In this document: piece by piece, positions 35,327 to 44,634 of the stretch
Layout: every line of letters begins with the position of its first letter
Numbering within the stretch: the stretch's first letter is position 1
DNA from: Bacillota bacterium
Lineage (GTDB): Bacteria; Bacillota; Desulfotomaculia; Desulfotomaculales; Desulfohalotomaculaceae
Length of the DNA stretch: 64,000 bases
Direction of reading: 5' to 3'
NCBI GenBank assembly: GCA_009711615.1
Contig: VENI01000006.1
Location: 124,001-188,000 of the forward strand
Notes under the pieces: model-generated
Seen by the model: the letters and a program-made list of their open reading frames with translations, nothing else
The model's database searches: none
Told to the model about the DNA's origin: nothing
Position numbers and translations under genes: made by a program

Positions 35327-38300
35327 TTTAGTGCTGAAAGATAAAGATGCTCGTCAATCAATTGTAGAGCAATTGGATAGATGCCTTTTAGTAGAGGCTG
35401 GAGCAGGTTCTGGAAAAACCCGCAGTTTGGTGGATAGAATGGTGACTTTAATTAAAGAGGGTAAGTGTAAAATAGGTACCCTTGCTGCTGTAACCTTTAC
35501 AAGGAAAGCTGCTGCTGAACTGAAAGGCAGGTTTCAAGTTGCACTGGAGAAAGTGTTTGCTAACGAAACTGACCCGATTAAGAAAGAAAGACTAGGTAAT
35601 GCATTAAGTGAGTTGGACCGCTGTTTTTTAGGTACCATTCATTCATTTTGTGCAGCCATACTTAGAGAACGCCCAATAGAAGCCGGACTTGATCCTGAAT
35701 TTAAAGAACTGGATGATTTAGAAGACGTTTATTTGCGGAATAAGGTTTGGGAAGAGTTCTTATTGAATGTGCAAACCCAAGAGCAGTGCAAAATGGATGA
35801 TCTGCTAAAAATAGATGTTTCTGCCAGAGATCTTAAAGATTGTTATTTAAAACTGTCACTTTTCCCGGATGTTAAAGTGATACGGGAAGAAGTTGAGGCA
35901 CCGGATTTAAAAGAAGTACGGACAGAGTTAAATACGTATTTGGATTGGGTGCAGGGGGTTCTGCCAGAAAAAGTACCCCCAAAGGGCTGGGATGACTTGC
36001 AAAAGATTTTGCGTAAAGCACTACGTTGGCGCAGGATTTTTGGTCTGAATGATAACCTAATATTAATGCGTCTGCTTAATGCAATCAATAAAACAGGCAA
36101 AATTACTCAAAATCGTTGGCCAGATAAGGATAATGCCAAACTGGCTAAGACCAAGTTTGACCAGTTTAAAGAGAAGCTTATTAATCCGACATTGGAAAAA
36201 TGGTGGGAACACAGGCATTCACGCTTAGTAGAATTTGTATTACCGGCGGTTAATTTATACCAAGCCCGTAGACTTGAGCAATCTAAATTAAATTACCAAG
36301 ACCTTCTAATGTTTACAGCTGATTTGTTAAAAAGCAATCCTGAAGTGCGACAGTATTTTCAACAAAGGTATACGCACTTACTGGTGGATGAATTTCAAGA
36401 TACCGACCCTATTCAGGCAGAGATAATGTTTTATCTTACCGGGGAGGATATCAATGAAAAGGATTGGCGCAAGATAGTGCCCAGGCAAGGTTCGTTATTT
36501 GTTGTTGGTGACCCTAAACAAGCCATTTATCGTTTTAGGCGGGCCGATATTGATACATATAACGGGGTTAAAGAAATAATTTCGAACAGTGGCGGAAATG
36601 TATTGTACTTAACAACCAATTTCCGGTCTGTAAGGGCCATCGGTGATAACGTTAACCCTGTTTTTAAAACGCTTTTGCCACAAGAAGCCAATTCTTATCA
36701 GGCTGCCTTCAATAACTTTGATACAGTGAGGATTAACGGTGAAGGGGTATCTGGGGTTAGAATCAATTCAATACCCAAGGTAAATAGGAACAAGCAAGAA
36801 GAAATTGTGAGTATAGATGCTGCAAGAATAGCCCGCTGGATTCGTTGGGCCATTGATGGCAATGTGAAATTAACCCGCTCTGATGAAGAAATAGCATCTG
36901 GCTTAACTGAGCAGGCCATTCCCAGGGACTTTATGATTTTACTTCGTAATAAAAAGCATATGAATATCTATACTATGGCCCTTGAGCACTACGGTATTCC
37001 ATTTCAAATTGCCGGTGGAGAAGGGTTATCAAACTCTGAAGAAATCACTGAGTTAATTAAGGTTCTCAGAGCAATTATTGACCCTGACGACCCAATAATG
37101 CTGGCAGCAGCTTTAAGAGGAAGTTTCTTTGGGCTAAGTGATAGGCAGTTTTGGCAGTTTAAAAAAGCAGGTGGCAAGTTTCATATAGATAGTGCTATCC
37201 CCGATAGCATTAATCAGAACGACCAAGAAACGTTTCAATGGGCTTACGGTAAATTGAAAACTTATAAAGATTGGATATTAACACTGCCCGGCAGTTCTGC
37301 TCTAGAAAAAATCTTAATGGATATAGGTATTATTCCTTATACTCTCACCGGGGAACTGGGTAAAAGTCGTTCCGGCTATATATTACAATGCCTAGAATTT
37401 GTTGCAAATGCAGAGCGCAGTGGAATATCAACTTTCTCATCCTTAGTAGATTACCTTACCCTGATAGTTGACTCTGGTGTAGAAGAAGAAATAAATATTG
37501 CGCCATGGGAAAACGATTGTGTGAGATTAATGAACCTGCATAAGGCTAAGGGGTTGGAGGCACCGATAGTGTTTTTGGCCAAACCCGTAGGTAAAGTTGA
37601 TTTTCCACCGACGGTTCACATTAACAGGTTAGGCGATGAACCAAGCGGCTACTTCGTTATTGATAAAAGGAGTAATTTCACTTCAGAAGTACTTGGCCAA
37701 CCGATTAACTGGCAGCAAAATGCTGATGTTGAGAAGAATTACCTCAATGCAGAAGAAATTCGTTTACTTTATGTGGCTGCAACCAGGGCTAAAAACTTAC
37801 TGGTAATAAGCACATATAGCGGGAAACCGGAACTAAGCCCCTGGTATCTATTACAAGAACATCTTACAGAAGTTGCTGAACTGGATGATTGTAGCGGATA
37901 TCAGTATAGTGTAGAAGTTGAAGAAGTACAGCTGACCCGAGAAGAAATAGAACTAGCTAGAAAGAATTGCTTCTCTATAGATAATCCAATAAATAAAGCC
38001 AGCTATCAAACATTATTGGTTTCTGCCATAGCTAAAGAACGTGGGCATGTTCCGGCACGTAAGAGAACGGACAAGGGGTTTTCGTGGGGCAGAGTAATTC
38101 ACCGAGTATTAGAGGCCTATGTCAAAAACCCACCCACCAATGCAGAATTATTTGTTATGAACATACTGGCCGAAGAAGACAGAGATAAGGGTGAAAAAGA
38201 TCAAGTATTAAGTTTGGTTGAAGACATAACAAAATCACCATTATGGCAGAGAATGTTAAAGAGTAAGCAAAGGTTTGTGGAAGTGCCATTGTCTTTAAGA

Positions 38301-38537
38301 GAGGAAGGAATTATTATCTCAGGGGTAATAGACCTAGTATTTCTCGAAGAAGATGGTTGGGTAATAGTGGATTATAAGACGGATGCGGTAGAGAACAATG
38401 ATCATCTACAGGAGCTAGTTAAATATTATACTCCTCAGATTCAAACCTATAAAAAATTCTGGGAAGAATCCACTAATACCATAGTTTTTGAAGCGGGACT
38501 ATACTTTACATCTATAAATAAGTTTATAAAAATTTAG
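35319..38537 (+). CDS. addA: AddA-like UvrD helicase-nuclease
   Basis: 1072 residues. SF1A motifs in order: Walker A EAGAGSGKTRS (28-34), AAVTFTRKAAAELK, the Walker B LLVDEFQDTDPIQ near residue 355, VVGDPKQAIYRFRRAD, LTTNFRS, MNLHKAKGLEAPIVF and RLLYVAATRAKNLL. The C-terminal RecB-type nuclease has WGRVIHRVLEAY, SGVIDLVF and VIVDYKTD (near 1017). It is a 3'-5' helicase plus nuclease acting with AddB. The start is a TTG (35319) with GGAGGAGG upstream; a GTG at 35331 is an alternative. Shorter than B. subtilis AddA (1232 residues). Confidence 0.88.
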   Translation: MGSLVLKDKDARQSIVEQLDRCLLVEAGAGSGKTRSLVDRMVTLIKEGKCKIGTLAAVTFTRKAAAELKGRFQVALEKVFANETDPIKKERLGNALSELDRCFLGTIHSFCAAILRERPIEAGLDPEFKELDDLEDVYLRNKVWEEFLLNVQTQEQCKMDDLLKIDVSARDLKDCYLKLSLFPDVKVIREEVEAPDLKEVRTELNTYLDWVQGVLPEKVPPKGWDDLQKILRKALRWRRIFGLNDNLILMRLLNAINKTGKITQNRWPDKDNAKLAKTKFDQFKEKLINPTLEKWWEHRHSRLVEFVLPAVNLYQARRLEQSKLNYQDLLMFTADLLKSNPEVRQYFQQRYTHLLVDEFQDTDPIQAEIMFYLTGEDINEKDWRKIVPRQGSLFVVGDPKQAIYRFRRADIDTYNGVKEIISNSGGNVLYLTTNFRSVRAIGDNVNPVFKTLLPQEANSYQAAFNNFDTVRINGEGVSGVRINSIPKVNRNKQEEIVSIDAARIARWIRWAIDGNVKLTRSDEEIASGLTEQAIPRDFMILLRNKKHMNIYTMALEHYGIPFQIAGGEGLSNSEEITELIKVLRAIIDPDDPIMLAAALRGSFFGLSDRQFWQFKKAGGKFHIDSAIPDSINQNDQETFQWAYGKLKTYKDWILTLPGSSALEKILMDIGIIPYTLTGELGKSRSGYILQCLEFVANAERSGISTFSSLVDYLTLIVDSGVEEEINIAPWENDCVRLMNLHKAKGLEAPIVFLAKPVGKVDFPPTVHINRLGDEPSGYFVIDKRSNFTSEVLGQPINWQQNADVEKNYLNAEEIRLLYVAATRAKNLLVISTYSGKPELSPWYLLQEHLTEVAELDDCSGYQYSVEVEEVQLTREEIELARKNCFSIDNPINKASYQTLLVSAIAKERGHVPARKRTDKGFSWGRVIHRVLEAYVKNPPTNAELFVMNILAEEDRDKGEKDQVLSLVEDITKSPLWQRMLKSKQRFVEVPLSLREEGIIISGVIDLVFLEEDGWVIVDYKTDAVENNDHLQELVKYYTPQIQTYKKFWEESTNTIVFEAGLYFTSINKFIKI

Positions 38538-38584
38538 TATGAACTATTGTCAAAGATAATTAGGTGTCTTAAGGAGGGTTTGCC

Positions 38585-39300
38585 ATGGCTGCTAAAGTTG
38601 TTTGTTTCATCCCTTGTTGTAATGCTAAAACAGCTAGTGGGAAGTTGGAATCTAACAATCCAATATGGTCGAGTGAAAGCACAAGTATAACGACTATTAA
38701 ATTAGAATCAGGTCAGCAGGAAATGAAACATTGTATAGAATCCAGTTCCACATTAACTTCTGCGCTGCATATTTATCAGGGTCACTTTTTAAGACTTTAG
38801 GGGTTAAAGAATTATGTCATCTGATTAATAAGGGCGAACTAAGAGTATTTATTATCTCTGCTGGCTACGGCTTACTAGATGCCTTTGATCCCATCCATAA
38901 ATACGATGCTGAAATGAAAGGGAAGATTGCCACTCACTGGAAAAAGGCAGGTTTAGAAGATACTATAAGAGAAGTATGCCAACAACTCCAACCAAAGCAG
39001 ATATATGGCTTTTTTGCGGGTTCTTCTCTATGGAATAATGCAGGTGCAAAATACCGGTATTTTTACTCCGCGGGAGTGAAAAAAGCATTACAAGACGGAT
39101 TATGTATTGATAATGTAGGTTGTTTTTATCGTTCGGAGGGAAAGGGTACTTCAGCTATATTAAAGGGTTTGGGAAGATGCTTTAATGATTTTGTGTGTTC
39201 CGGATATCCAATAAATATGTTGACTAAGGCACAAGAAAATGGCTTAGCTTATGGCAATATAACTATAAAGTATGAGGAGTTAACTAATAAAGGAGTTTAA
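38585..39300 (+). pseudogene. YaaA/DUF6884-like protein gene with one frameshift
   Basis: The two frames form one gene. The first opens VVCFIPCCNAKTASGK, with the conserved C-C-x-x-K of the YaaA/DUF6884 group, and ends at 38800. The second continues ..SLFKTLGVKELCHLI, VFIISAGYGLLDAFDPIH, KYDAEMKGKIATHW. Switching frame near 38779 (reading GGTTCA for GGTCA) joins them, so a single missing base explains the break. AAGGAGG precedes the first ATG. YaaA relatives limit oxidative damage to DNA; DUF6884 proteins often lie in defence loci. It is directly downstream of addA-like and 2 bases before the GIY-YIG-like gene. Confidence 0.7.
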
Positions 39301-39302
39301 TC

Positions 39303-40001
39303 ATGATGAAAAGTTTTAATAAAGATTTAGACCGATTTTACGAAATTCTTGATATGCTTCGCCAACGGGTTGGGGGATATCGATACCTCAGATCTTGTAC
39401 AGGTCGTATGGATTGGCCCAAACAAGGTGTCTATTTTTTCTTTGAACCAGGAGAAACTCGTGTTTCTTCTGATGCTGTGAGAGTTGTGAGAGTGGGAACC
39501 CACGCAGTATCTGAAGGGTCAAAAACTACTCTGTGGAACCGTTTGATTACTCACAGGGGAACTACATCCGGTACCGGTAACCATCGTGGCTCTATTTTTC
39601 GATTGCATGTTGGTACGGCATTGTTGGCCACCGGTGAATACCCGCATACTGTTCGCGGGAGCTGGGGGAAAGGAAGCTCTGCTCCTAAAGAAGTTAAACT
39701 TGTAGAGTCAGGTCTTGAACAAAAAGTAAGTAAGTACATTGGAAGTATGCCGTTTCTATGGGTGCGAGTAGAGGATGTGGCAGGCAAAAATAGTCTTCGC
39801 AAATATATCGAAAGAAATGCCGTAGCCCTCCTCAGTAACGTAGTCAATAAAAAACAGGACCAGCCTTCGGCTAACTGGTTAGGACATCATTGCCTTCACC
39901 AGGATGTGCAGCTATCTGGACTATGGAATGTTGATCACGTTTATGAAGACTATGACCCCGATTTTTTGGTTGTGTTTAAGGATTTGGCAGAAAAAATGTA
40001 G
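39303..40001 (+). CDS. GIY-YIG-like putative nuclease
   Basis: 232 residues. Residues about 42-80 carry a GIY-YIG-like signature: GVYFFFEPG (G-x-Y strand), then VVRVGTHAV (the Y-I-G equivalent), then TLWNRLITHRG with the conserved arginine. The catalytic glutamate is not obvious to me; E158/E174-region residues are candidates. The C-terminal part (LGHHCLHQDVQLSGLWNVDHVYEDYDPDFL) is a conserved-looking tail. GIY-YIG enzymes nick or cut DNA. It abuts the DUF6884-like gene (AAAGGAG ribosome binding site overlapping its end), so the two are probably co-expressed. Function in this pairing is unknown. Confidence 0.65.
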   Translation: MMKSFNKDLDRFYEILDMLRQRVGGYRYLRSCTGRMDWPKQGVYFFFEPGETRVSSDAVRVVRVGTHAVSEGSKTTLWNRLITHRGTTSGTGNHRGSIFRLHVGTALLATGEYPHTVRGSWGKGSSAPKEVKLVESGLEQKVSKYIGSMPFLWVRVEDVAGKNSLRKYIERNAVALLSNVVNKKQDQPSANWLGHHCLHQDVQLSGLWNVDHVYEDYDPDFLVVFKDLAEKM

Positions 40002-40161
40002 TTAAATTTTCCAGTTGGCCAGTTAGATTATAGATAGTTGGTGAATAACCGAAATTGATTTTTACTATACATATTATTGTGCCTGTATAGATGTAGATAT
40101 AATTTAGGGAAACAAACATATATTTTTATAATAATATGGGCTACTACTGGAGGAGATTATT

Positions 40162-41202
40162 ATTGGTAGCATATATAACAGATTATTAAATCTCTATAGA
40201 AAAAATAAAGATTCTGATAAAATTCCGCTTGAAGATTTTAATACAGAAATCCTTGTTGGGTTATTGGAAATGAATCAGGATTTACTAAACTGTTTTGTGA
40301 ATGAAATATTAAATATTACAGGTAAAAATTTTATAATTTTATCACAGAAAAAGTACCAATTAGATGGTGATATTGACTGTATTGTTGATGTAATTATTGT
40401 AAATGAAGATGTTGTATGCTTTTTAGAGAACAAGGTACATTCAGGAGAAGGAGAAAGACAGTTAGAGAGGTATACGGAAGTTCTTAAAAGAATTAATTAC
40501 AATGAAGGAAAGGAAGTCTATCTTCGTTACTGTACTAAATATTATGATCCTAAAGAAATTCCTGGGGTTAATTTTAAACAGTTCAGATGGGCTAATATAT
40601 ATAATTTTTTTGCAACCTACTATCCACAAAATGATCTAGTTAAAGAGTATCTTAGTTTTTTAAGGAGTGAGAATATGGCCGGAACCAATGATTTTAATTA
40701 CAATGATTTAATTACTATGACAACAATTAATAGTACAATTTCTAAAATGGATGAAATATTAGACTTGGCTAAACCAAAGTTAACTGAGTTGTTTGGTACG
40801 CCATATCAACGTGACTATGAGAGGGTAAAGCAAGTATGTATGCATGATCGATATGCTATGTGGAGCATGGACGTATTTGGTGAAGGATATTCTGAAGTTC
40901 TTTTGTGCTTTGAATTTAGTAGCGTGGATGAGGGCTTAGCCCCATTTTTGGTTGTCCAATGCTACTGTGACAAGAAAAATAATAAATTTAAAGAGTACAA
41001 AAGTATTTTGGAAGAAGAGAAAGATTTTTTTGATTATGTAGAAATTGAGGACTATGGGTGTTGGGGCTGGTTTGAAAAACCACTTTCAGATTTTATGTCT
41101 AGTCAAAATCAGATAGAACAAATAAGTGACTGGTTTATAGAAAAATTAGTAGATCTTAGTAAGTTTAGGGAGCGGACAGAACCTCTTGGTTGGAAAATAT
41201 GA
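40162..41202 (+). CDS. PD-(D/E)XK nuclease-family protein
   Basis: Coding-like sequence runs in frame from about 40162 (ATT codons preceded by GGAGGAG at 40149-40155), giving 346 residues; a TTG at 40264 would give 312 but has no ribosome binding site. The nuclease core is IDCIVDVIIVNEDVVCFLENKV, with D and E-N-K as the D-(x)n-E-x-K pair, followed by the helix GEGERQLERYTEVLKRI. This is the PDDEXK_4-like arrangement. The C-terminal half (about 180-346) is beta-rich with WGWFEKPLSDF. A separate unit 160 bases after the GIY-YIG-like gene, at the right edge of the defence island. Confidence 0.7.
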   Translation: MGSIYNRLLNLYRKNKDSDKIPLEDFNTEILVGLLEMNQDLLNCFVNEILNITGKNFIILSQKKYQLDGDIDCIVDVIIVNEDVVCFLENKVHSGEGERQLERYTEVLKRINYNEGKEVYLRYCTKYYDPKEIPGVNFKQFRWANIYNFFATYYPQNDLVKEYLSFLRSENMAGTNDFNYNDLITMTTINSTISKMDEILDLAKPKLTELFGTPYQRDYERVKQVCMHDRYAMWSMDVFGEGYSEVLLCFEFSSVDEGLAPFLVVQCYCDKKNNKFKEYKSILEEEKDFFDYVEIEDYGCWGWFEKPLSDFMSSQNQIEQISDWFIEKLVDLSKFRERTEPLGWKI

Positions 41203-41261
41203 CAATCCATTTTTACATTTTTGTCGGTTAATAAGTGTTGGATTGTACAGAAAGTAATACT

Positions 41262-41291
41262 AAAGGATGGCTTTCTAAAGCTATCCTCTTT
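41262..41291 (+). terminator. Hairpin after the PD-(D/E)XK gene
   Basis: AAAGGATGGCTTT pairs with AAAGCTATCCTCTTT (one mismatch and one G-T pair); short T-run follows. Confidence 0.5.
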
Positions 41292-41333
41292 AGTTTGATC
41301 CCTATCCTTGGAAAATAATAATTTGTTAATAGA

Positions 41334-41375
41334 AAATAATCGTCCATTAATTTTTGGGGCGATTATTTATTTTTA
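41334..41375 (+). terminator. Second terminator upstream of the sigma-factor gene
   Basis: AAATAATCG (41334-41342) pairs with CGATTATTT (41360-41368), followed by ATTTTT. Separates the defence island from the sigma/anti-sigma operon. Confidence 0.65.
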
Positions 41376-41446
41376 AAAAAGTTAAGCTAAAATAAACCTT
41401 TGTTTGTCTAATAGGTGTAAGGCAAATAAAGAGAGGGTGATTTCCT

Positions 41447-41968
41447 ATTATTAAGTTAGTGAAAAAAGCCCAAAGAGGTGATGATAAGGCCTTTTTGAAG
41501 CTTTTCCAAAAATACGAAGAAGATATTTACCGAATGGCTTTTGTTTATGTAAAAAATAAAGATGATGCTTTAGACGTAGTCCAGGAAGTGGCATATCAGT
41601 CCTTTAAAAAAATAGGTACATTGAGGAACCCAGAGTTTTTTAAAACATGGTTATTAAAAATAACGATAAATTATGCAATTAACTTAATTAACAAGAATAA
41701 AAAAGTGGTTCATTTAAAACCAGAATATCAAGATATTATCGGTGCTGAAGGGGAAGATATTCCTCTTAATATATCGCTCAAAGACTTGATAGATGATTTA
41801 AAAGAGGAAGAAAAAAGTGTTGTGCTTTTAAGGTTTTATCATAATCATACTTTCAAAGAAATTGCTGAGTTGTTAAATATGCCCTTGGGAACAGCAAAAT
41901 CGATTTTATACAGAGCGCTAAAAAAACTTAGAAAGGAATATTTGAAAGGGGAGGGTGTTAATGAGTAA
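41447..41968 (+). CDS. ECF-type RNA polymerase sigma factor
   Basis: About 173 residues. Sigma70 region 2 is clear (LFQKYEEDIYRMAFVYVKNKDDALDVVQEVAYQSFKKI, with FKTWLLKITINYAINLI), and region 4 has VVLLRFYHNHTFKEIAELLNMPLGTAKSILYRALKKLRKE. The usual start of SigV/SigX-like proteins, xKLVKKAQRGD, needs a start before GTG 41459. AGAGGGTGA (41432-41440) is spaced correctly for ATT at 41447 or 41450 but too far from the GTG, so a rare ATT start is likely. It overlaps the anti-sigma gene by 8 bases. It directs transcription in response to an extracytoplasmic signal released by its partner. Confidence 0.87.
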   Translation: MIKLVKKAQRGDDKAFLKLFQKYEEDIYRMAFVYVKNKDDALDVVQEVAYQSFKKIGTLRNPEFFKTWLLKITINYAINLINKNKKVVHLKPEYQDIIGAEGEDIPLNISLKDLIDDLKEEEKSVVLLRFYHNHTFKEIAELLNMPLGTAKSILYRALKKLRKEYLKGEGVNE

Positions 41969-42911
41969 TAAGATAGAGCAAGAGATTAATAAAATTGAAA
42001 TTCCAAAAGAACTGAACGAGCGAAGTAAATTGGGTGTTTTGAAGGCGAAGTCTGAAAAGCAAAGAAGTAGAAAAAGTTTTAACTTAAAAGTTATTGCTGT
42101 GGCTGCTAGCCTTGTTTTATCTATCGGAACCTTTGCTATATACAATAACTTCAATCAAAACAATACAACACCAAATCAAAATACACTTATTGTTAATGAA
42201 AATGGAAGTGTAGTGATTCCGAAGATTCAACTGCCAAGAGATGCGTCATCAGCAAGCATGATAGGTTTAATTGTATTTAACGAAAAAATTTATACACAAA
42301 CAAGAACAGAGGTAGATGCAGAGGATGCCAAAGCCTTATTGGGAGAGAAACTTGGAACAACAAAGGGTACTATTGATGAATGGAGTAAGCAAGAGGCATA
42401 TGATGAAGAGTTCGCATCGACGATCGGTAAAGCAGATGTTTATGCTGTTAAAGGGTATGATAAGGACTTTAGGATTATGACTTATGAAGAAAGAGAAGGA
42501 AAATTCTATGCTGCTTTTTATGAATCTCTAAACGGTATCACGGTACATGATGGAAAAGATGTATTTGGTAAATTAAAAATGACTGGAAATATAGCGATTG
42601 CCCAATATAGATTCTATAGCGACTGGAATAACAGTATAGATAATTATCATCCTATTAGGGATATGAATGTACTAGAAGCATTTATTGAAAACTTAAATGA
42701 AGCAAGGCCTTTTCCCCGTAATAAAAATGAACCTTTAAGTGAAGAGTCTCGAAATGATGAAGAGTATAGGGAACTGATTGTTCATTTAAACGATGGTTCC
42801 AAGGTTAGCCTTACGCTCCTCAAAGGTGGCTACATTTATTATGGACACATGGCTGTGTATTTTAAAATGGATGAGGATCAATTTTCAAGAATGTGGAACC
42901 AACTTCAATAA
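41961..42911 (+). CDS. Membrane-bound anti-sigma factor
   Basis: 316 residues from ATG 41961 (GGGGAGG at 41948-41954). The N-terminal cytoplasmic part (about 1-38, EINKIEIPKELNERSKLGVLKAK) is of the RsiV/DUF4179-like type that holds the sigma factor. One membrane helix at about 40-58 (VIAVAASLVLSIGTFAIY) precedes a large extracellular sensor domain with no family that I recognise. Overlap with the sigma gene supports the pairing. A terminator follows at 42953. Confidence 0.8.
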   Translation: MSNKIEQEINKIEIPKELNERSKLGVLKAKSEKQRSRKSFNLKVIAVAASLVLSIGTFAIYNNFNQNNTTPNQNTLIVNENGSVVIPKIQLPRDASSASMIGLIVFNEKIYTQTRTEVDAEDAKALLGEKLGTTKGTIDEWSKQEAYDEEFASTIGKADVYAVKGYDKDFRIMTYEEREGKFYAAFYESLNGITVHDGKDVFGKLKMTGNIAIAQYRFYSDWNNSIDNYHPIRDMNVLEAFIENLNEARPFPRNKNEPLSEESRNDEEYRELIVHLNDGSKVSLTLLKGGYIYYGHMAVYFKMDEDQFSRMWNQLQ

Positions 42912-42952
42912 TTGTATTGAAAGTTGATGATGATAGAAATGTTAATGTTAAA

Positions 42953-42994
42953 GAGTGCAACCCAAATTAAGTTGATTTGCACTCCCATTTTTAC
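42953..42994 (+). terminator. Terminator of the sigma/anti-sigma operon
   Basis: GAGTGCAA (42953-42960) pairs with TTGCACTC (42977-42984), then CCATTTTTA. Confidence 0.7.
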
Positions 42995-43101
42995 GGAATA
43001 ATCTTCACTTTGGGAATAAGAAAGAATAGAGGTATAAGGGTTTCCACGTAGAATTAATTATATCTTCTATAGGAATCAAACCGTACGCTGGTTCATTTTT
43101 G

Positions 43102-43147
43102 TTTTATCTTTATTAAACATAATTATTTTTATCTAATAAAGATAAAA
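43102..43147 (+). promoter_or_regulatory. 14-bp perfect inverted repeat in the helicase leader
   Basis: TTTTATCTTTATTA (43102-43115) is the exact complement of TAATAAAGATAAAA (43134-43147), with an 18-nt loop, about 60 bp before the DEAD-box helicase start. It could act as a cold-sensitive leader hairpin or an operator. Confidence 0.5.
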
Positions 43148-43207
43148 TGATAAAGATAGTGGTAAGGATTATACAGTTATTGAATTCGAGAGGAAAGTGG
43201 TGATGAG

Positions 43208-44512
43208 TTGAATAATTTTCAAGCCTTGGGTGTTGGCTCAGAACTTTGTGAAGCATTAAGAGTTCAAGGCATAGCAGTCCCCACTCCTATTCAGGAGAAG
43301 GTTATTCCATTAGTTTTTAATAAGAAAGATGTAATTGCCCAGGCTCAAACAGGCACGGGGAAAACCTTTGCCTTTGTATTACCTATTTTAGAAATGATAA
43401 ATCCCCAAAAGGATCAGATACAAGCTTTAATTATTACACCCACCCGGGAATTGGCCATACAAATTACAGCAGAAGTAAAAAAGATGCTAAAGAATATAGA
43501 GGATGTTGATGTTCTAGCGGTTTACGGTGGACAAGATGTTAAACAGCAAATGAGAAAGCTAAAAGGTGGCAGGCAGATTGTTGTTGGTACACCGGGCCGT
43601 CTTCTTGATCACCTGCGCCGGGAAACAATAACTATTTCTAAAGTATCTATGCTAGTCCTCGATGAGGCGGACCAAATGCTTCATATGGGTTTTTTAAATG
43701 AGGTAGAGGAGATTATACATAAAATACCCTCCAGGCGACAGACCATGCTTTTTTCTGCCACCATGCCCCAGCAAATTAAAAAATTGGCAGCTAATTATAT
43801 GCGTAGCCCTGAGGAAATCGTGATAAAAGGCACTGGAATTACCTTAGAGGGAATAAAACAAAGAGTTGTGGAGACCACTGATAGAGCGAAACAGGAAACT
43901 CTATTTACTTTACTTGATCAACACCGTCCTTATCTTGCTCTCATTTTCTGCCGTACAAAAATACGGGCAATTAAGCTTAATGCGGCATTACAGGAAAACG
44001 GTTATGATTCTGATGAGCTTCATGGCGATTTATCTCAAGCTAAAAGGGAACGGGTAATGAAAAGATTTCGAGAAGCTAAAATTCAGTTTTTAGTTGCTAC
44101 GGATGTGGCTGCCCGAGGTTTGGATGTAGAAGGTGTAACTAATATCTACAATTATGATATCCCCCATGATGCGGAAAGTTATATCCATCGGATCGGTCGG
44201 ACAGGAAGGGCCGGAGGAGATGGTATGGCAGTAACTTTATTAGCACCTAAGGATCGAAAATATCTAGATATTATTGAAAAAGGCATAAAGGCCTCTATAA
44301 AAAAAGGTAAGACAGAATCATCACAAACTTCGAAAAAGCCAGCTGATGAAAAGAAAACAGTTCAGAGTGAAAGAAAGAAAAACCCCAGAACCAGATGGGG
44401 TGACAAGCCAACAAAACGAAATAATGGCAAGCCAAATTCACGAAAAAAATCTGTGCAAAGAGCCCGAGGAACTAAAGGTCGGCCAAAGAGTGGCCGTTCC
44501 CGTTCCCGTTAA
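43208..44512 (+). CDS. DEAD-box ATP-dependent RNA helicase
   Basis: 434 residues from TTG 43208 (GAGGAAAG upstream; the nearer ATG runs into a stop). All motifs are present: Q-motif ([11 protein letters not shown]), [26 protein letters not shown], the SAT motif (FSATMPQQ), [18 protein letters not shown] and [10 protein letters not shown]. The last 70 residues are a basic, R/K-rich, disordered tail (about 365-434) that binds RNA non-specifically. Members (CshA/DeaD-like) unwind RNA in ribosome assembly and mRNA decay, and are often cold-induced. Single gene with a strong terminator shared with rsgA. The leader holds a 14-bp inverted repeat. Confidence 0.93.
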   Translation: MNNFQALGVGSELCEALRVQGIAVPTPIQEKVIPLVFNKKDVIAQAQTGTGKTFAFVLPILEMINPQKDQIQALIITPTRELAIQITAEVKKMLKNIEDVDVLAVYGGQDVKQQMRKLKGGRQIVVGTPGRLLDHLRRETITISKVSMLVLDEADQMLHMGFLNEVEEIIHKIPSRRQTMLFSATMPQQIKKLAANYMRSPEEIVIKGTGITLEGIKQRVVETTDRAKQETLFTLLDQHRPYLALIFCRTKIRAIKLNAALQENGYDSDELHGDLSQAKRERVMKRFREAKIQFLVATDVAARGLDVEGVTNIYNYDIPHDAESYIHRIGRTGRAGGDGMAVTLLAPKDRKYLDIIEKGIKASIKKGKTESSQTSKKPADEKKTVQSERKKNPRTRWGDKPTKRNNGKPNSRKKSVQRARGTKGRPKSGRSRSR

Positions 44513-44593
44513 AATTCCCGTTTATTGGGGAATAATTCTAATTAAAGCTCATGAGTTAAAAAATCCATTTACACAAAAGAATTTTCACTCCCT

Positions 44594-44621
44594 AACAAAC
44601 CCTGGCAAGCCAGGGTTTGTT
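44594..44621. terminator. Bidirectional terminator between helicase and rsgA
   Basis: AACAAACCCTGG (44594-44605) and CCAGGGTTTGTT (44610-44621) form a perfect 12-bp stem with a 4-nt loop (CAAG), between convergent genes. Confidence 0.8.
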
Positions 44622-44634
44622 GTTAAATACAGAG

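Noticed and set aside
41236..41245. TGTTGGATTG, exact complement of the presumed transposon terminus CAATCCAACA
   Set aside because: Wrong side of the element and no TnsB-like repeats follow it; ten bases can match by chance.
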